Of a DNA stretch of 64,000 nt, positions 52,865 to 62,434 are shown one piece after another (position 1 is the first letter of the stretch; every line of letters starts with the position of its first letter). Both the position numbers and the translations under genes were made by a program. Under the pieces are notes generated by a model that was not told the origin of the DNA, ran no database searches, and was given only the letters and a program-made list of their open reading frames with translations. The DNA is from Thermogemmatispora tikiterensis (lineage in GTDB: Bacteria; Chloroflexota; Ktedonobacteria; Ktedonobacterales; Ktedonobacteraceae). The stretch spans positions 3,253,236-3,317,235 of the forward strand of contig NZ_MCIF01000002.1 of NCBI RefSeq assembly GCF_003268475.1, read 5' to 3'.

Positions 52865-53512
52865 CTAAAAGAGCGAAAGCTGCTGAGGTGGCTCCTCTGG
52901 GGGGTTGGCAGCCGGCGAGCTGGCGGAGCCGAGCTTCCCCTCGGCAGCCAGGCGTTCGGCCTCGGCCAATACCACCGGGATCTTCTTAAAGTCCTGGCGA
53001 ATCGTCTCTTTCAGGCTTGCCTGATGGAGGCCAGCAGCCGGATGATACATCGCCATACAAATATAGCCGTCCTTCTTTTGAGCCTTGCCGTGAATCGCGC
53101 TAATCTTGGCTGAGCCAAAGAACTTGGCCATCGAGTAGCGTCCCAGGGTGACAATCAGCAGCGGCTTGATGGCAGCAATCTGGCGATCCAGATAATCGTT
53201 GCAGGCGCTGATCTCCTCGGGGAGGGGATCACGATTATTGGGAGGACGGCACTTCACCACATTGGTAATAAAGACATCCGAGCGCTTGAGATTAATACTC
53301 TGCAGCAGCTCATCGAGGAACTGACCGGCAGGCCCCACAAAAGGCCTCCCCTGCTTATCCTCATGGTAACCTGGTCCTTCACCGATGAAGAGAATGCGAG
53401 CACTCGGAGGGCCTTCGCCTGGGACGGCCTTCGTGCGCCCCTTACAGAGGTCGCACTTAGTGCAGACAGAGACCTCCGCAGCTATCTCCCGTAGAATCTC
53501 CTCTGGCGACAT
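52865..53512 (-). CDS. Type 4-like uracil-DNA glycosylase with iron-sulfur cluster
   Basis: Excises uracil from DNA. The 215-residue protein has the first Cys pair VCTKCDLC (about 17-24) and two later cysteines (VVKCRPP and ISACNDY) for a [4Fe-4S] cluster, the uracil-binding motif GEGPGYHEDKQGRPFVGPAG (about 44-63) and the second motif MYHPAA (about 154-159). The last five residues are QLSLF, which match the bacterial beta-clamp binding consensus. ATG 53512 follows AGAGGTAT; upstream in-frame starts to 53572 lack a ribosome site. Confidence 0.92.
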   Translation of the reverse strand: MSPEEILREIAAEVSVCTKCDLCKGRTKAVPGEGPPSARILFIGEGPGYHEDKQGRPFVGPAGQFLDELLQSINLKRSDVFITNVVKCRPPNNRDPLPEEISACNDYLDRQIAAIKPLLIVTLGRYSMAKFFGSAKISAIHGKAQKKDGYICMAMYHPAAGLHQASLKETIRQDFKKIPVVLAEAERLAAEGKLGSASSPAANPPEEPPQQLSLF

Positions 53513-54049
53513 AGATACCTCTCTAGTAAGTTGCTCTGTTCTATCGGCGCAGGTCATTTTCTGGATTGGCAACCATTATGGGATGTTTCAGCCCTCGCCG
53601 CAAGAGGCATAGGACCTGCAGGTACTCCCGGCGAAGACAGGCATTGAATGGCCTCGCGCATGACTGGCTGTGATGCAACAGGGTCAAAAGGAGGAGGCCA
53701 GAGCCTGACGCTAGCCAGCATTCGATCAAGGTACGTACAGAAAGGAGGCGTCAGAGCGCACGCTCTGGCTGTGGCCCGCCCGCTTACAGCGATCGCTCCT
53801 GCTCATCCTGGCAAGCCACGAGCCAGTTACTCCGAACGGAGCCAGTGCGGAGAGCCAAAAGCAAAGAGGAGGGCAGCCTGCCAGCAGAATCTGCCTCCAG
53901 CGCGGCCCCCTCCTGCATCAGGTACTTGCAGCGTCTGTCTAGTAGCTATCCTATCCGCTCAAGCCTACTCAAGCGGCGCCCGCGCCACGACCGGCGCCAC
54001 ATCGACATAGACCGATGCCAGGCCCTGGCTTCCTCACAGGCAGCGAGCG
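53513..54049. other. Gap between pnp and the uracil-DNA glycosylase gene
   Basis: No gene seen. CAGAGCG-CA-CGCTCTG (53753-53768) is a perfect inverted repeat; on the minus strand it is followed by CCTCCTTTCTG, so it could be a weak terminator for pnp about 280 bases after its stop. Confidence 0.35.
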
Positions 54050-56476
54050 CTACCATCGGCGCTCGTTGGGGCGAGGGCCAAAGCCGCTGTCACGCCGCGG
54101 GCCACCAGAGCCACGGCCAGAGCCACCAGAGCCACCCGGGCCCATCGGACGGCGCTGCCCACCACCGAAGTTACCACTATTGTAGCCAGGTGAACGCCCG
54201 CCACCGCCGCGCTCCGAGTAGCCACCACGGTCGCGCCCACCGCCACCATAGCCGACATTGCGTCCAGGGGCTGCCAGATCGCGGTCGCGCCCACCTCCAT
54301 AGCCACCGCCACGACCCGAGCCACCACGGTCGCGACCGCCACGGCTAGCAGCGCGATCGCTATCCAGCTCGGCCTGCGAAGGCAGTTCACCGCTGAGAGC
54401 GGCACGGCGTGACAGATTGATGCGCCCCTGCGAATCGACCTCAATGACCATTACTGTGATCTCATCGCCCACCGAAACCACATCCTCGGGACGCGACACC
54501 TGATAATCGGCGAGCTGCGAGGTACGGACCAGGCCTTCCTTGCCGGGCAGAATCTCGACAAAGGCCCCGAAGTCGACCAGACGGCGCACCGTACCCGTAT
54601 AGATGCGACCAACCTCCACCTCCTCGGTCAGAGCGCGGATCGCATCCATGGCCTGCTGCATCGCCTCGCTGGAAGTGGCCGCGATATTGACCGTCCCGTC
54701 GTCCTCGATATCGATCTTGGCACCGGTCTCATCCTGGATCTTGCGCACCGTCTTACCGCCAGGACCGATCACTGCGCCGATCTTATCAGGATTGATCTTC
54801 ATGGTCTGGATGCGCGGAGCGAAGACCGACAGCTCTGGGCGAGGAGCATCGAGGGCATCGAGCATCTTCTCCATGATATACATGCGGCCCTCGCGCGCCT
54901 GCTCCAGGGCCTTAGCCATGATATCGTAGCTGATGCCCTTAACCTTGATATCCATCTGGAGAGCCGTCACGCCATCGGCGGTGCCAGCGACCTTAAAGTC
55001 CATATCACCCAGGGCATCCTCGATCCCCTGAATATCGCTCAGCACGGCCCACTTGCCGGCGCGCTCGCCCTCGCCTGTGACCAGTCCCATCGCCACCCCG
55101 GCCACCGGTGCATGGATGGGAACACCGGCATCCATCAAAGCCAGCGTCGTTCCGCAGACTGACCCCATCGAGGTTGAGCCATTGGACGAGAGCACATCGG
55201 AGACGGCGCGGATCGTGTAGGGGAATTCCTCCTGCGAGGGGATTACCGCCAGCAGAGCGCGCTCCGCTAAGGCTCCGTGACCAATCTCGCGGCGGCCTGG
55301 ACCGCGCAGCGGCCTGGTTTCACCGGTCGAGAAGGGCGGGAAATTGTAGTGATGCATAAAGCGCTTGCTTTCGCTGGGGGTCAGACCGTCAAGGATCTGC
55401 TCCTCACCTGGCGATCCAAGCGTCACCACACTCAGCACCTGGGTCTGACCACGCGTAAAGAGGGCCGAACCATGCGTGCGCGGCAGCAGACCAACCTCGC
55501 AGGTAATTGGACGGATCGTCTTCAGATCGCGACCATCGGGCCTGATTCCATAGTCCAGAATCTGGTTGCGCACATAGGTCTTCAGCTCCTTCTCGTAGAA
55601 GGCCATAATCTCCTTCAAACGATCGGGATACTGTGCTCCAAGCGTCTGCACCAGTTCATTCTGGACCACGGTCAGCGCCGCCGAACGCGCTGTCTTATCG
55701 GGATGGTTCACCGCCTGCTCCAGACGCGGCTGGACGAACTCGGCCACCTGGCGCTGCAGTTCCTCATCGACAGGGGGTGTCTCAAAGGGCCGCTTGGCCA
55801 CATTCACCGCCTGCATGAGCTTCTCTTGCATCTTAATAATATCTTGCAGCGCCTCCTGACCCCGGATCACCGCCTCCAGCATGATATCTTCGGGCAACTC
55901 CTTAGCCCCCGCCTCGACCATCATCACTGCATCTGCCGTGCCGGCCACCACCAGATCGAGGCGACTGCGATCCATCTGGGACTCCAGCGGATTGATCACC
56001 AGCTCGTTGTCGATGTAGCCCACGCGCACTGCACCAACAGGACCAGCGAACGGGATGTCGGAGATACAGAGGGCAGCCGAGGCACCGATGATCCCCAGCA
56101 CATCGGGATCATTCTCCTGATCTACCGAGAGTACAGTGATGATAATCTGCACATCGTTGCGGTATCCTTTCGGGAAGAGGGGGCGAAGAGGGCGGTCAGC
56201 GAGGCGGCAGGCAAGAATGGCATGCTCGGAAGCCCGCCCCTCGCGCTTAATAAACCCGCCGGGGATCTTACCGGCGGCATACATACGCTCTTCAACGTCA
56301 ACGGTCAATGGAAAAAAATCAATGCCTTCACGAGGCTCTTCACTGGCTACGGCGGTCGCCAGGATCACAGTATCGCCATAGCGCAACAGGACTGCGCCAT
56401 TGGCCTGCTCAGCTACTCGTCCCGTTTCAATGCTCATGACGCGACCGCCAATGACAGCTTCTTGACGATGGATCAT
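54050..56476 (-). CDS. pnp: Polyribonucleotide nucleotidyltransferase (PNPase) with RGG-rich tail
   Basis: Phosphorolytic 3'-5' exoribonuclease of mRNA turnover. The 808-residue protein shows two RNase PH domains ([20 protein letters not shown] near the start; [20 protein letters not shown] near 360), the catalytic-core [14 protein letters not shown] and [15 protein letters not shown], a KH domain with [11 protein letters not shown] (about 565-575) and an S1 domain with [20 protein letters not shown] (about 640-660). The final ~100 residues are a Gly/Arg/Ser-rich RGG-like tail, making it longer than usual (700-720). GGAGG lies four to eight bases upstream of ATG 56476. rpsO, its usual neighbour, lies 1.1 kb upstream. 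Confidence 0.96.
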   Translation of the reverse strand: MIHRQEAVIGGRVMSIETGRVAEQANGAVLLRYGDTVILATAVASEEPREGIDFFPLTVDVEERMYAAGKIPGGFIKREGRASEHAILACRLADRPLRPLFPKGYRNDVQIIITVLSVDQENDPDVLGIIGASAALCISDIPFAGPVGAVRVGYIDNELVINPLESQMDRSRLDLVVAGTADAVMMVEAGAKELPEDIMLEAVIRGQEALQDIIKMQEKLMQAVNVAKRPFETPPVDEELQRQVAEFVQPRLEQAVNHPDKTARSAALTVVQNELVQTLGAQYPDRLKEIMAFYEKELKTYVRNQILDYGIRPDGRDLKTIRPITCEVGLLPRTHGSALFTRGQTQVLSVVTLGSPGEEQILDGLTPSESKRFMHHYNFPPFSTGETRPLRGPGRREIGHGALAERALLAVIPSQEEFPYTIRAVSDVLSSNGSTSMGSVCGTTLALMDAGVPIHAPVAGVAMGLVTGEGERAGKWAVLSDIQGIEDALGDMDFKVAGTADGVTALQMDIKVKGISYDIMAKALEQAREGRMYIMEKMLDALDAPRPELSVFAPRIQTMKINPDKIGAVIGPGGKTVRKIQDETGAKIDIEDDGTVNIAATSSEAMQQAMDAIRALTEEVEVGRIYTGTVRRLVDFGAFVEILPGKEGLVRTSQLADYQVSRPEDVVSVGDEITVMVIEVDSQGRINLSRRAALSGELPSQAELDSDRAASRGGRDRGGSGRGGGYGGGRDRDLAAPGRNVGYGGGGRDRGGYSERGGGGRSPGYNSGNFGGGQRRPMGPGGSGGSGRGSGGPRRDSGFGPRPNERRW

Positions 56477-57585
56477 AGTTCCTCCGACTACTATACACCC
56501 CTTGGCTGGACCGTAGACCTGGAAACTCTCCTTGCTTCACGGGGACGTAACGGGGTGCTTGTGAACAGACAACTGACCGATTACTACTACTTCTACTCTT
56601 GCTCGCAACGATAACCTGAATGAGATCCCCTGCCTCTGCTCTTTCTTGACTGGCTGCCTGGCTGACTTCCTTCCGAACCGCTACAACAAGCGAGCGAGTA
56701 AGAAGAAGGAATGAAACCGCGCTGCTTTCAGCCCCTTACTGGAAAACCCTCATACGAATATGACCGCGCGACCGACGGTCCGATCGTTGGTCATTCACTC
56801 AAGATGCGCAGATTAGCGATTCACTGTGCCTTCTCTCTGTCAGTAGCTGTGCCACTCTGGCCCGCCAGCGCTCCTCTGGCTGACAGGCTACCGACGTTCT
56901 ACTCCTGACCAGGTCCATAGCAAGCGGAGGGCGCTGTGCCTGGTGGAAAGGAGGTTCTGCCACCTTCTTGCGTTCTTTATTCTCTCTTCGGCAAGGCGAG
57001 ACGGGACAAAACGAGTCTTCCGTTATCCGGCTTCCTCACTCACTCACTCATTCACGCCGCAGATTCTCCGCCTGGCTGGCTATGCACAGGCTGCAGCCTC
57101 GCCCCCTGGATTGGGCAACACTCAGGAATGATCGCCCATGATCCCGGACAAACAACATACATACACAACGTCGTCTTCAGTACATAGCCCATCACGCGTA
57201 AGTGTGAGCAACGAGCCACTCATTCTCCTGGTCCGGCCTATGCCCAGCTAAGCAGGCTGTTCGGGCGCCTGTACTCTCATTCTGGCGGGCGAGGCGCTTG
57301 CTGGCCATCTCACCCCCGCGGCTCTGCTCAGGCTGGCACTCCGGCCAGGAAGCGCACCGCTGAACTCGTAACGCAGGACCCCGTGCCCGTGGCCACCCAG
57401 CGAGCGGTCGGCAAGCGCTACATGAGATAGCGCTCCTCCTCTCTTCCTTCCTGCTTGCTTTTGCTTCCACTCTCACCCTTGCCCTTAGACCACAGCGGGG
57501 CGTCCGCGAGGCGAGTTAGCGGAGGAGGAGCCAGGAACCATGCCGACCGATCGCTTGCCAGATGGCCGGGTCCCGCCTTCGTGCC
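56477..57585. other. 1.1-kb gap between rpsO and pnp
   Basis: No convincing gene on either strand. A CACT/CTCA repeat run occurs near 57030-57050 and several weak inverted repeats are present. No terminator or promoter could be fixed. Short frames here lack both ribosome sites and recognisable products. Confidence 0.5.
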
Positions 57586-57855
57586 TTAGTGGCGCAGACC
57601 GAGCTTGGCAATCAACGCCCGATAGCGCTCCGGGCTTTTGCGGCTCAGATAAGCAAGCAAACGACGCCGCTGGCCCACCAGCATCATCAGGCCGCGACGG
57701 GAATGAAAATCATGCTTATGAATCTTCAGATGCTCGGTCAGCTGATTGATACGTGCCGTCAGCAGCGAGACCTGCACCTCAGGCGAGCCGGTATCGGCCT
57801 CGTGGATACGAGACGAAGCGATAATGTCAGTTTTATCCTCGCGAGTCAATGCCAC
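57586..57855 (-). CDS. rpsO: 30S ribosomal protein S15
   Basis: Primary 16S rRNA-binding protein of the platform. Starting at GTG 57855 gives exactly 89 residues, the standard length, beginning [19 protein letters not shown] and containing the hallmark [20 protein letters not shown] and [29 protein letters not shown] lies about ten bases upstream of this GTG. A longer frame to 57969 adds 38 residues of unrelated sequence and no ribosome site, so it is rejected. The leader is structured and may be autoregulated. Confidence 0.96.
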   Translation of the reverse strand: MALTREDKTDIIASSRIHEADTGSPEVQVSLLTARINQLTEHLKIHKHDFHSRRGLMMLVGQRRRLLAYLSRKSPERYRALIAKLGLRH

Positions 57856-57875
57856 CCTCTGTTTCACCTCCTCAT

Positions 57876-57945
57876 CAGGCTCAGGTGAGATGACCAGGCT
57901 TTTAGTGGGTTTGAGAGGATGCTCTGACGAGCGCCTCTCAGCCTG
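57876..57945 (-). promoter_or_regulatory. rpsO leader with alternative pairings
   Basis: On the minus strand a compact hairpin GAGAGG-c-GCTC-gtca-GAGC-at-CCTCTC occupies 57939-57913. CAGGCT just upstream of it (57945-57940) can pair with either of two AGCCTG copies, at 57900-57895 or at 57881-57876; the second lies three bases before the GAGGAGGTG ribosome site. This gives two competing folds, as expected for an S15-responsive leader. Confidence 0.55.
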
Positions 57946-57971
57946 AGTAGTCCTAGATGATACACCCATGC

Positions 57972-58000
57972 ATTATATCACGCTAGTTTGTCAGCGTCTA
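57972..58000 (-). promoter_or_regulatory. rpsO promoter with extended -10
   Basis: Minus strand TAGACG (58000-57995), 17-base spacer, TATAAT (57977-57972) preceded by TGA, an extended -10. Start point near 57965. Confidence 0.7.
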
Positions 58001-58224
58001 GATGGCTCTGATGCTTGCTGCTGCAAGAGGTTCGTCTGCCAGGCCAGGCTCTTCCTCCGCCTGGAGCGGTGTTCGAGATTGCTGAGGGGACAAGAGCCGC
58101 TGAGCGGCTCCGCTCTGGCCCGCTCGCGGGAGCCGGGCCAGGTTACTGTCATGGCCTGTTCAAGACACCAGTGCAGCAGCAGCGGCCATCAGAGCAGCCA
58201 GGAGAGGGGCGCTCACTGCAGCGG

Positions 58225-58247
58225 CAGGCCGCATGATGCGGGCTGCC
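58225..58247 (-). other. Inverted repeat after rplL
   Basis: GCAGGCCGCAT-G-ATGCGGGCTGC: 11-bp arms with one mismatch around a one-base centre, about 50 bases past the rplL stop. No U-tract. It may mark the end of the rplJL transcript. Confidence 0.35.
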
Positions 58248-58295
58248 TGGCGGGGCGTCCTCTCCTGACCTGACGAAGCGTGGAGCCAGTGAGCC

Positions 58296-58682
58296 TTACT
58301 TGATGGTGACCTTGGCACCCACTTCCTGCAGCTTGGCCGCGATCTGCTGGGCCTCCTCCTTGGAGACGCCCTCCTTGACCGGCTTGGGGGCGCCCTCGAC
58401 CAGCTCCTTGGCCTCCTTGAGGCCGAGGTTGGTCAGCTCGCGCACCACCTTGATGACCTTGATCTTCTCGGCGCCAACCTCGCTCAGGATGACATCGAAC
58501 TCGGTCTTCTCCTCCGGCTGGGCCGCGGGGGCCGCCTCAGCAGGAGCCGCCGCCGCAGGGGCCGCAGCTACGGCGACTGGGGCCGCGCTGACTCCCCACT
58601 TCTCCTGAAGCTGCTTGGTCAGCTCAACGAGTTCCAGAACGTTCAGCTTTTCAATTTCTGCAATGATGCTCTCAACGGACAT
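58296..58682 (-). CDS. rplL: 50S ribosomal protein L7/L12
   Basis: Stalk protein that recruits translation GTPases. The 128-residue length is typical. The N-terminal dimerisation helices ([20 protein letters not shown]) are followed by an Ala/Pro-rich hinge and the C-terminal domain with [20 protein letters not shown] (about 74-93). GGAGG lies seven to nine bases upstream of the ATG. It is the last gene of the rplJ-rplL unit, 68 bases after rplJ. Confidence 0.97.
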   Translation of the reverse strand: MSVESIIAEIEKLNVLELVELTKQLQEKWGVSAAPVAVAAAPAAAAPAEAAPAAQPEEKTEFDVILSEVGAEKIKVIKVVRELTNLGLKEAKELVEGAPKPVKEGVSKEEAQQIAAKLQEVGAKVTIK

Positions 58683-58750
58683 GGAGCAACCTCCTCGGAT
58701 GCGTATGGTCTTGTGATAGACAGACTAAACAAAACTCGACACAAGTGGCA

Positions 58751-59296
58751 TTATTCAGACTGCGTCTGCTGTTGCTGCTGTAACTGCTCAGCACGCGCCT
58801 GCAGAACGTAGCAGAGGTCGCGCAAGGGAGCAGTCAACAGGCTATAGGTTGTAGACAGCGGTCCTTGCAGACCACCAACCAGCTGGGCCTGAGCCGAAGG
58901 CTTGCCGCCGCTGATCTTGGCGAGAGCCTCGACGCGCTCCGGCGTCAGTGAGCGCCCCCCCAGGATTGCCGCCTTGAGCACCACCATGTTCGAGTTCTGC
59001 AAGGAATCGACGATTGCCTTGGCGGCTGCCACTTCATCATCGTAGCCGAAGGCTACGGTTGTCTGGCCGTGAAAGATGTTCGGATCAACGTCTGCCAGCT
59101 GGTTGCGCTCGGCAGCCAGGCGCAGCAGGGTGTTTTTGGCCACCTGCACCTCGACATTCATCGGGCGCACCTTGCTGCGCAGCTCGTTCATCTCCTTGAC
59201 CGAAAGCCCCTGCGTCTGAATCAGGATAGCGATGCGCGAGCGCGCCAGCTTCTCAGCCAGTTCTTCGATTTTTGCCGCCTTTGCCGGTGTAGGCAT
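58751..59296 (-). CDS. rplJ: 50S ribosomal protein L10
   Basis: Anchors L7/L12 to the ribosome and is the usual autoregulator of rplJL. ATG 59296 follows AAAGGAGGGGAG and gives a normal 181 residues beginning MPTPAKAAKIEELAEKLARS. Family blocks: VQVAKNTLLRLAAE and HGQTTVAFGYDDEVAAAK. The C-terminal end is a Gln-rich helix that should bind L12 dimers. A 53-codon upstream extension of the frame has no ribosome site and is not used. Confidence 0.96.
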   Translation of the reverse strand: MPTPAKAAKIEELAEKLARSRIAILIQTQGLSVKEMNELRSKVRPMNVEVQVAKNTLLRLAAERNQLADVDPNIFHGQTTVAFGYDDEVAAAKAIVDSLQNSNMVVLKAAILGGRSLTPERVEALAKISGGKPSAQAQLVGGLQGPLSTTYSLLTAPLRDLCYVLQARAEQLQQQQQTQSE

Positions 59297-59331
59297 TCCA
59301 CGCTCCCCTCCTTTCTTTCTGGTTTGTTGTC

Positions 59332-59355
59332 TTCTCCTCTCGCTTGAGAGAAGAA
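59332..59355 (-). promoter_or_regulatory. Hairpin just 5' of the rplJ ribosome site
   Basis: Minus strand TTCTTCTCTC-aagc-GAGAGGAGAA, ten pairs with one U-G wobble, ending about 36 bases before the ATG. It may form part of the L10/L12 binding leader. Confidence 0.45.
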
Positions 59356-59654
59356 AGCCGCTTGTCGCTCCGCTCCTCCCTCCCTGCAGGCAAGGAGAGG
59401 CTCTTAGCGCCCTGAGCAGAGCAGGCCCGGACAGTACGCTGTCGATGGCAGGCAAGTACGCACCGAGAGCAGGTCAGCAGGAGAAGGCTCCCCAACTGGC
59501 CCCGAGCCAGCCCAGTCCGTAGCCTGGCCTGTCAGCGGAGGGAGCGGACTTCAGTCGGCAGGCTATCCACGCGCTGTGGAGATCAGCCGCACCTCAGCTG
59601 CTGACCAGTTAACAACAAGCCGACATGACTCTTCCGGGAGCGCAAGGAGCGCAA

Positions 59655-59687
59655 GAAAAAGGGCCTTCAGTGCGACACCGAAGGCCC
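59655..59687 (-). terminator. Intrinsic terminator/attenuator in the rplJL leader
   Basis: Minus strand GGGCCTTC (59687-59680), 11-base loop, GAAGGCCC (59668-59661), then TTTTTC. It lies about 290 bases downstream of the promoter at 59982-60011 and 360 bases before rplJ, so it must be read through for rplJL expression from that promoter. This is the layout of a transcription attenuator in an L10 leader. Confidence 0.75.
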
Positions 59688-59900
59688 GGAGGCAAGCTTA
59701 CGTTGGTAGCAGTAGCGGTGGATGGATCGCAGATGTGCGTAGTGCATAGAGAGCGCGGAGGCGGCCCGCTCAGTGCCAGGCAGCCAACACGGCATAGGGC
59801 ACACGCTGTCTTGCAATCCTCCCCCTTTGCTCTGTTCTGTCTTGCGAAGGCTTTGCGGGCTATATAGCAGCAAGAAGCAGAGCAGGCTCCTCGGCAAGCT

Positions 59901-59935
59901 GATACCGTACGGTATCATTTACATGCCCCGGGCAT
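59901..59935. repeat. Two adjacent palindromes in the rplJL leader
   Basis: GATACCGTACGGTATC (59901-59916) is a perfect 16-base palindrome. ATGCCC-C-GGGCAT follows at 59923-59935. Both lie within 80 bases downstream of the rplJL promoter. Confidence 0.6.
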
Positions 59936-59981
59936 ACTTGCTGTCTTCGGTCGCAAAGGTTAAAGGTTACAGGCTGTTCAG

Positions 59982-60011
59982 ATTATAGGCAAGAGACGGG
60001 CACACCGTCAA
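59982..60011 (-). promoter_or_regulatory. Strong promoter upstream of rplJL
   Basis: Minus strand TTGACG (60011-60006), 18-base spacer, TATAAT (59987-59982). It starts after the rplA stop (60140), giving a leader of about 680 bases to rplJ. Confidence 0.75.
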
Positions 60012-60139
60012 GCTACAGCCGTGAGAGGAGACGGGTGCAGGCCCTTCCTTTCTACGGCACTCACAAGGCCATTGCTGCCAGTGAAGTGGAGAGAGAAACG
60101 CACCGCTCACGGCGGCCTCGTCTCTAAGTTTCTGCCAGG

Positions 60140-60847
60140 CTAGGCGCGCAACGAGAGAGCCGACTGAAGATCCAGCGGCACCCCGGGCGACATTGTCGAA
60201 GCCAGGACGACGTTGCGAATGTAGGCACCTTTGGAGCTGGCCGGCTTGGCGCGCATCACCGCATCGATAATGGCCGCCAGATTTGAGAGCAGGGCCTCAT
60301 CGCTAAAAGAGAGCTTGCCCGCCGGCACATGTAGCAGCCCCGTGCGATCAACGCGGAACTCCACACGCCCGGCCTTCGCCTCGCGTACGGCGCGGGCCAC
60401 ATCCATCGTGACTGTACCTGTTTTGGGATTGGGCATTAAACCCCGAGGGCCGAGCTTCCTACCGAGCCGGCCTATCTTCGGCATGACATCCGGCGTCGCG
60501 ATCGCCACATCGAAGCCCAGCCAGTCATTTTCAATTTGCTTGATCAAATCATCGAGGCCGACAAAGTCGGCGCCGGCGACCTCGGCTTCGCGAGCCTTCT
60601 CGCCTTGAGCAAAGACCAGGACCTTGACCTCTTTGCCGGTACCCGCTGGCAGCAAGGCCACACCGCGCACCATCTGATCGGCGTGCCGCGGATCAACTCC
60701 CAGGCGCATGTGGATTTCAAGGGTTGGATCAAACTTGACGTAATTCATCTTCTTGAGCAGAGAAACGGCCTCTTGAGGCTGATAGAGCTTTCCCGGCTCA
60801 AGTAACTTCAAGGCTTCAAGATATTTCTTTCCGTGTTTCTTTGGCAT
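60140..60847 (-). CDS. rplA: 50S ribosomal protein L1
   Basis: L1-stalk protein, 235 residues as usual. Hallmarks: [19 protein letters not shown] (about 55-73), [20 protein letters not shown] (about 117-136) and [19 protein letters not shown] lies about nine bases upstream of ATG 60847. rplK lies 266 bases upstream, a wider gap than in many bacteria. Confidence 0.97.
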   Translation of the reverse strand: MPKKHGKKYLEALKLLEPGKLYQPQEAVSLLKKMNYVKFDPTLEIHMRLGVDPRHADQMVRGVALLPAGTGKEVKVLVFAQGEKAREAEVAGADFVGLDDLIKQIENDWLGFDVAIATPDVMPKIGRLGRKLGPRGLMPNPKTGTVTMDVARAVREAKAGRVEFRVDRTGLLHVPAGKLSFSDEALLSNLAAIIDAVMRAKPASSKGAYIRNVVLASTMSPGVPLDLQSALSLRA

Positions 60848-61113
60848 AAGAGTAAGCCCTCCTTGTGGTGATCTACCGCAGTGACTGACGGGCAGCTGCT
60901 TAGAAAAGCTGGTCGCGACCTGGTCCTGTCCTGGAGCTCATCAGGCCGGCAGCGAGGGTCATTTCTACGGGCCAGACCCAACCTGGCGTAGGCTGGAATG
61001 AGGCACAAGGCCTCCTTTCACGGAGGACCGTCTATGCCGAGCAGGCAGGGAAATAGGCCCGACCTGCGTGGGGTGCCAGGCCTCTGGCGAGCGAGGTCGC
61101 GCCTGCCTGCGGT

Positions 61114-61536
61114 TCAGACAACGGTAATTCCCATGCTGCGGGCCGTCCCCTCGACGATGCGCTCAGCGGCCTCGATATCGTGGACATTGAGATCCTTCAT
61201 CTTGAGCTGAGCGATCTCACGCAGCTTGGCGCGGTCGATCGTACCGACCTTCGTTCTGCCGGGGGTCCCAGACCCCTTCTCGATCCCCGCCGCCTGCTTC
61301 AGCAAGAACGTCGTTGGGGGCGTGCGCGTCACAAAAGTAAAAGAGCGGTCTTCGTAGATCGTGACCTCGGCGGGGATAATCATGCCCCGCTGGCTTTCCG
61401 TGCGAGCATTATACTCCTTACAGAAGGCCACAATATTGATGCCCTGTGAGCCAAGCACCGTACCGACCGGGGGCGCGGGCTTAGCCTCACCGGCAGGCAG
61501 CTCCAGCCTGATCACAGCCTTGACACGTTTTGCCAT
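61114..61536 (-). CDS. rplK: 50S ribosomal protein L11
   Basis: Component of the GTPase-associated centre. ATG 61536 gives 140 residues (standard 141) beginning [20 protein letters not shown] and containing the conserved [20 protein letters not shown] and [29 protein letters not shown] supplies the ribosome site. A ten-residue longer frame to 61566 is not needed. It follows nusG but a terminator separates the two. Confidence 0.97.
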   Translation of the reverse strand: MAKRVKAVIRLELPAGEAKPAPPVGTVLGSQGINIVAFCKEYNARTESQRGMIIPAEVTIYEDRSFTFVTRTPPTTFLLKQAAGIEKGSGTPGRTKVGTIDRAKLREIAQLKMKDLNVHDIEAAERIVEGTARSMGITVV

Positions 61537-61767
61537 TGTAACTCCAGCTCCCTCAACAAGCGACAATGCAAAATGAGTGCGTGCTCGTGCTCATGCCAGT
61601 CCAAGCCAGAGCAAGAAGAGTCAGGCCCTTCTTCAAACGGCAGGGGCTGGCAGTGAGCGGCGACGCCGGGGCCTGGCGGCAGGCAAGTCCGGCAGAGACC
61701 GGAGCGCCTGGCTGGCCTGGCAGGACAGCCCGCTGAGCGTCGCCTTTCCAGCATGCATGTATGTATG

Positions 61768-61796
61768 AAAAAGTGGGAGGTTTAGCTTAACCTCCC
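61768..61796 (-). terminator. Intrinsic terminator between nusG and rplK
   Basis: Minus strand GGGAGGTT (61796-61789), six-base loop, AACCTCCC (61782-61775), then a short spacer and TTTTTC. It starts 18 bases after the nusG stop. It implies that rplK-rplA rely on read-through or on a promoter in 61537-61767 that I could not identify. Confidence 0.8.
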
Positions 61797-61813
61797 GCCT
61801 CCATTGTTGATTG

Positions 61814-62434
61814 TTAAATCTTCTCGACCTGGAGGAAATCCAGGACCACCGGCGTCTCTCTCCCGAAGAAGGAGACGAGAACCGTGACTTTGTTACGATC
61901 CATGTTGATGTCACTGACGGTCCCGATGAAATCGGTGAAGGGGCCGTCGATGACACGCACACTCTGACCTTTGGTGAAGCTGATTTTCGTCTTTGGCTTC
62001 TCGGCTTCCTCAGAAACCTGTTTCAGGATTGCCCTGACCTCATGTTCCTGGAGAGGCACCGGGCGCGTTCCCGACCCGACGAAGCTGGTGACCCCCGGCG
62101 TGTTGCGCACCACATACCACGACTCCTCGGTCAAGATCATCTCAACCAGCACATAGCCAGGGAAGACTTTGCGCTGTACCGTCCGCCTCTGCCCCTGCTT
62201 AATCTCCACCTCTTCTTCCATTGGCACGACGACCCGAAAGATCTTATCGCGCATGTTCATCGAGGCAATGCGCGCTTCGAGATGGCTCTTGACTTTATTT
62301 TCGTAGCCGGAGTAGGTGTGGATCGCGTACCAGGCGCGCTCTCCAGCACCAGGGCTACCTGACTTCGACAGCGCGGTGCTGAACCGCGTTTCCGAGCCAG
62401 CCCGTTCTTTTGGATTTGGGTCATCAGCAACCAT
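61814..62434 (-). CDS. nusG: Transcription termination/antitermination factor NusG
   Basis: Binds RNA polymerase and couples it to Rho or ribosomes. From ATG 62434 the protein is 206 residues: a ~30-residue polar extension, the NGN domain beginning AWYAIHTYSGYENKVKSHLE (about 34-53) with FPGYVLVEMILTEESWYVV, and a C-terminal KOW domain (GQSVRVIDGPFTDFIGTVSD). AGAGGGA lies upstream of ATG 62434; longer starts at 62536-62542 have none. It follows secE by 567 bases. Confidence 0.96.
   Translation of the reverse strand: MVADDPNPKERAGSETRFSTALSKSGSPGAGERAWYAIHTYSGYENKVKSHLEARIASMNMRDKIFRVVVPMEEEVEIKQGQRRTVQRKVFPGYVLVEMILTEESWYVVRNTPGVTSFVGSGTRPVPLQEHEVRAILKQVSEEAEKPKTKISFTKGQSVRVIDGPFTDFIGTVSDINMDRNKVTVLVSFFGRETPVVLDFLQVEKI

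Noticed and set aside
55277..56614. 445-codon plus-strand frame
   Set aside because: Antisense to pnp; no recognisable product.
57856..57969. N-terminal extension of S15 by 38 residues
   Set aside because: The extension is not S15-like, lacks a ribosome site and covers the structured leader; GTG 57855 gives the exact standard length.
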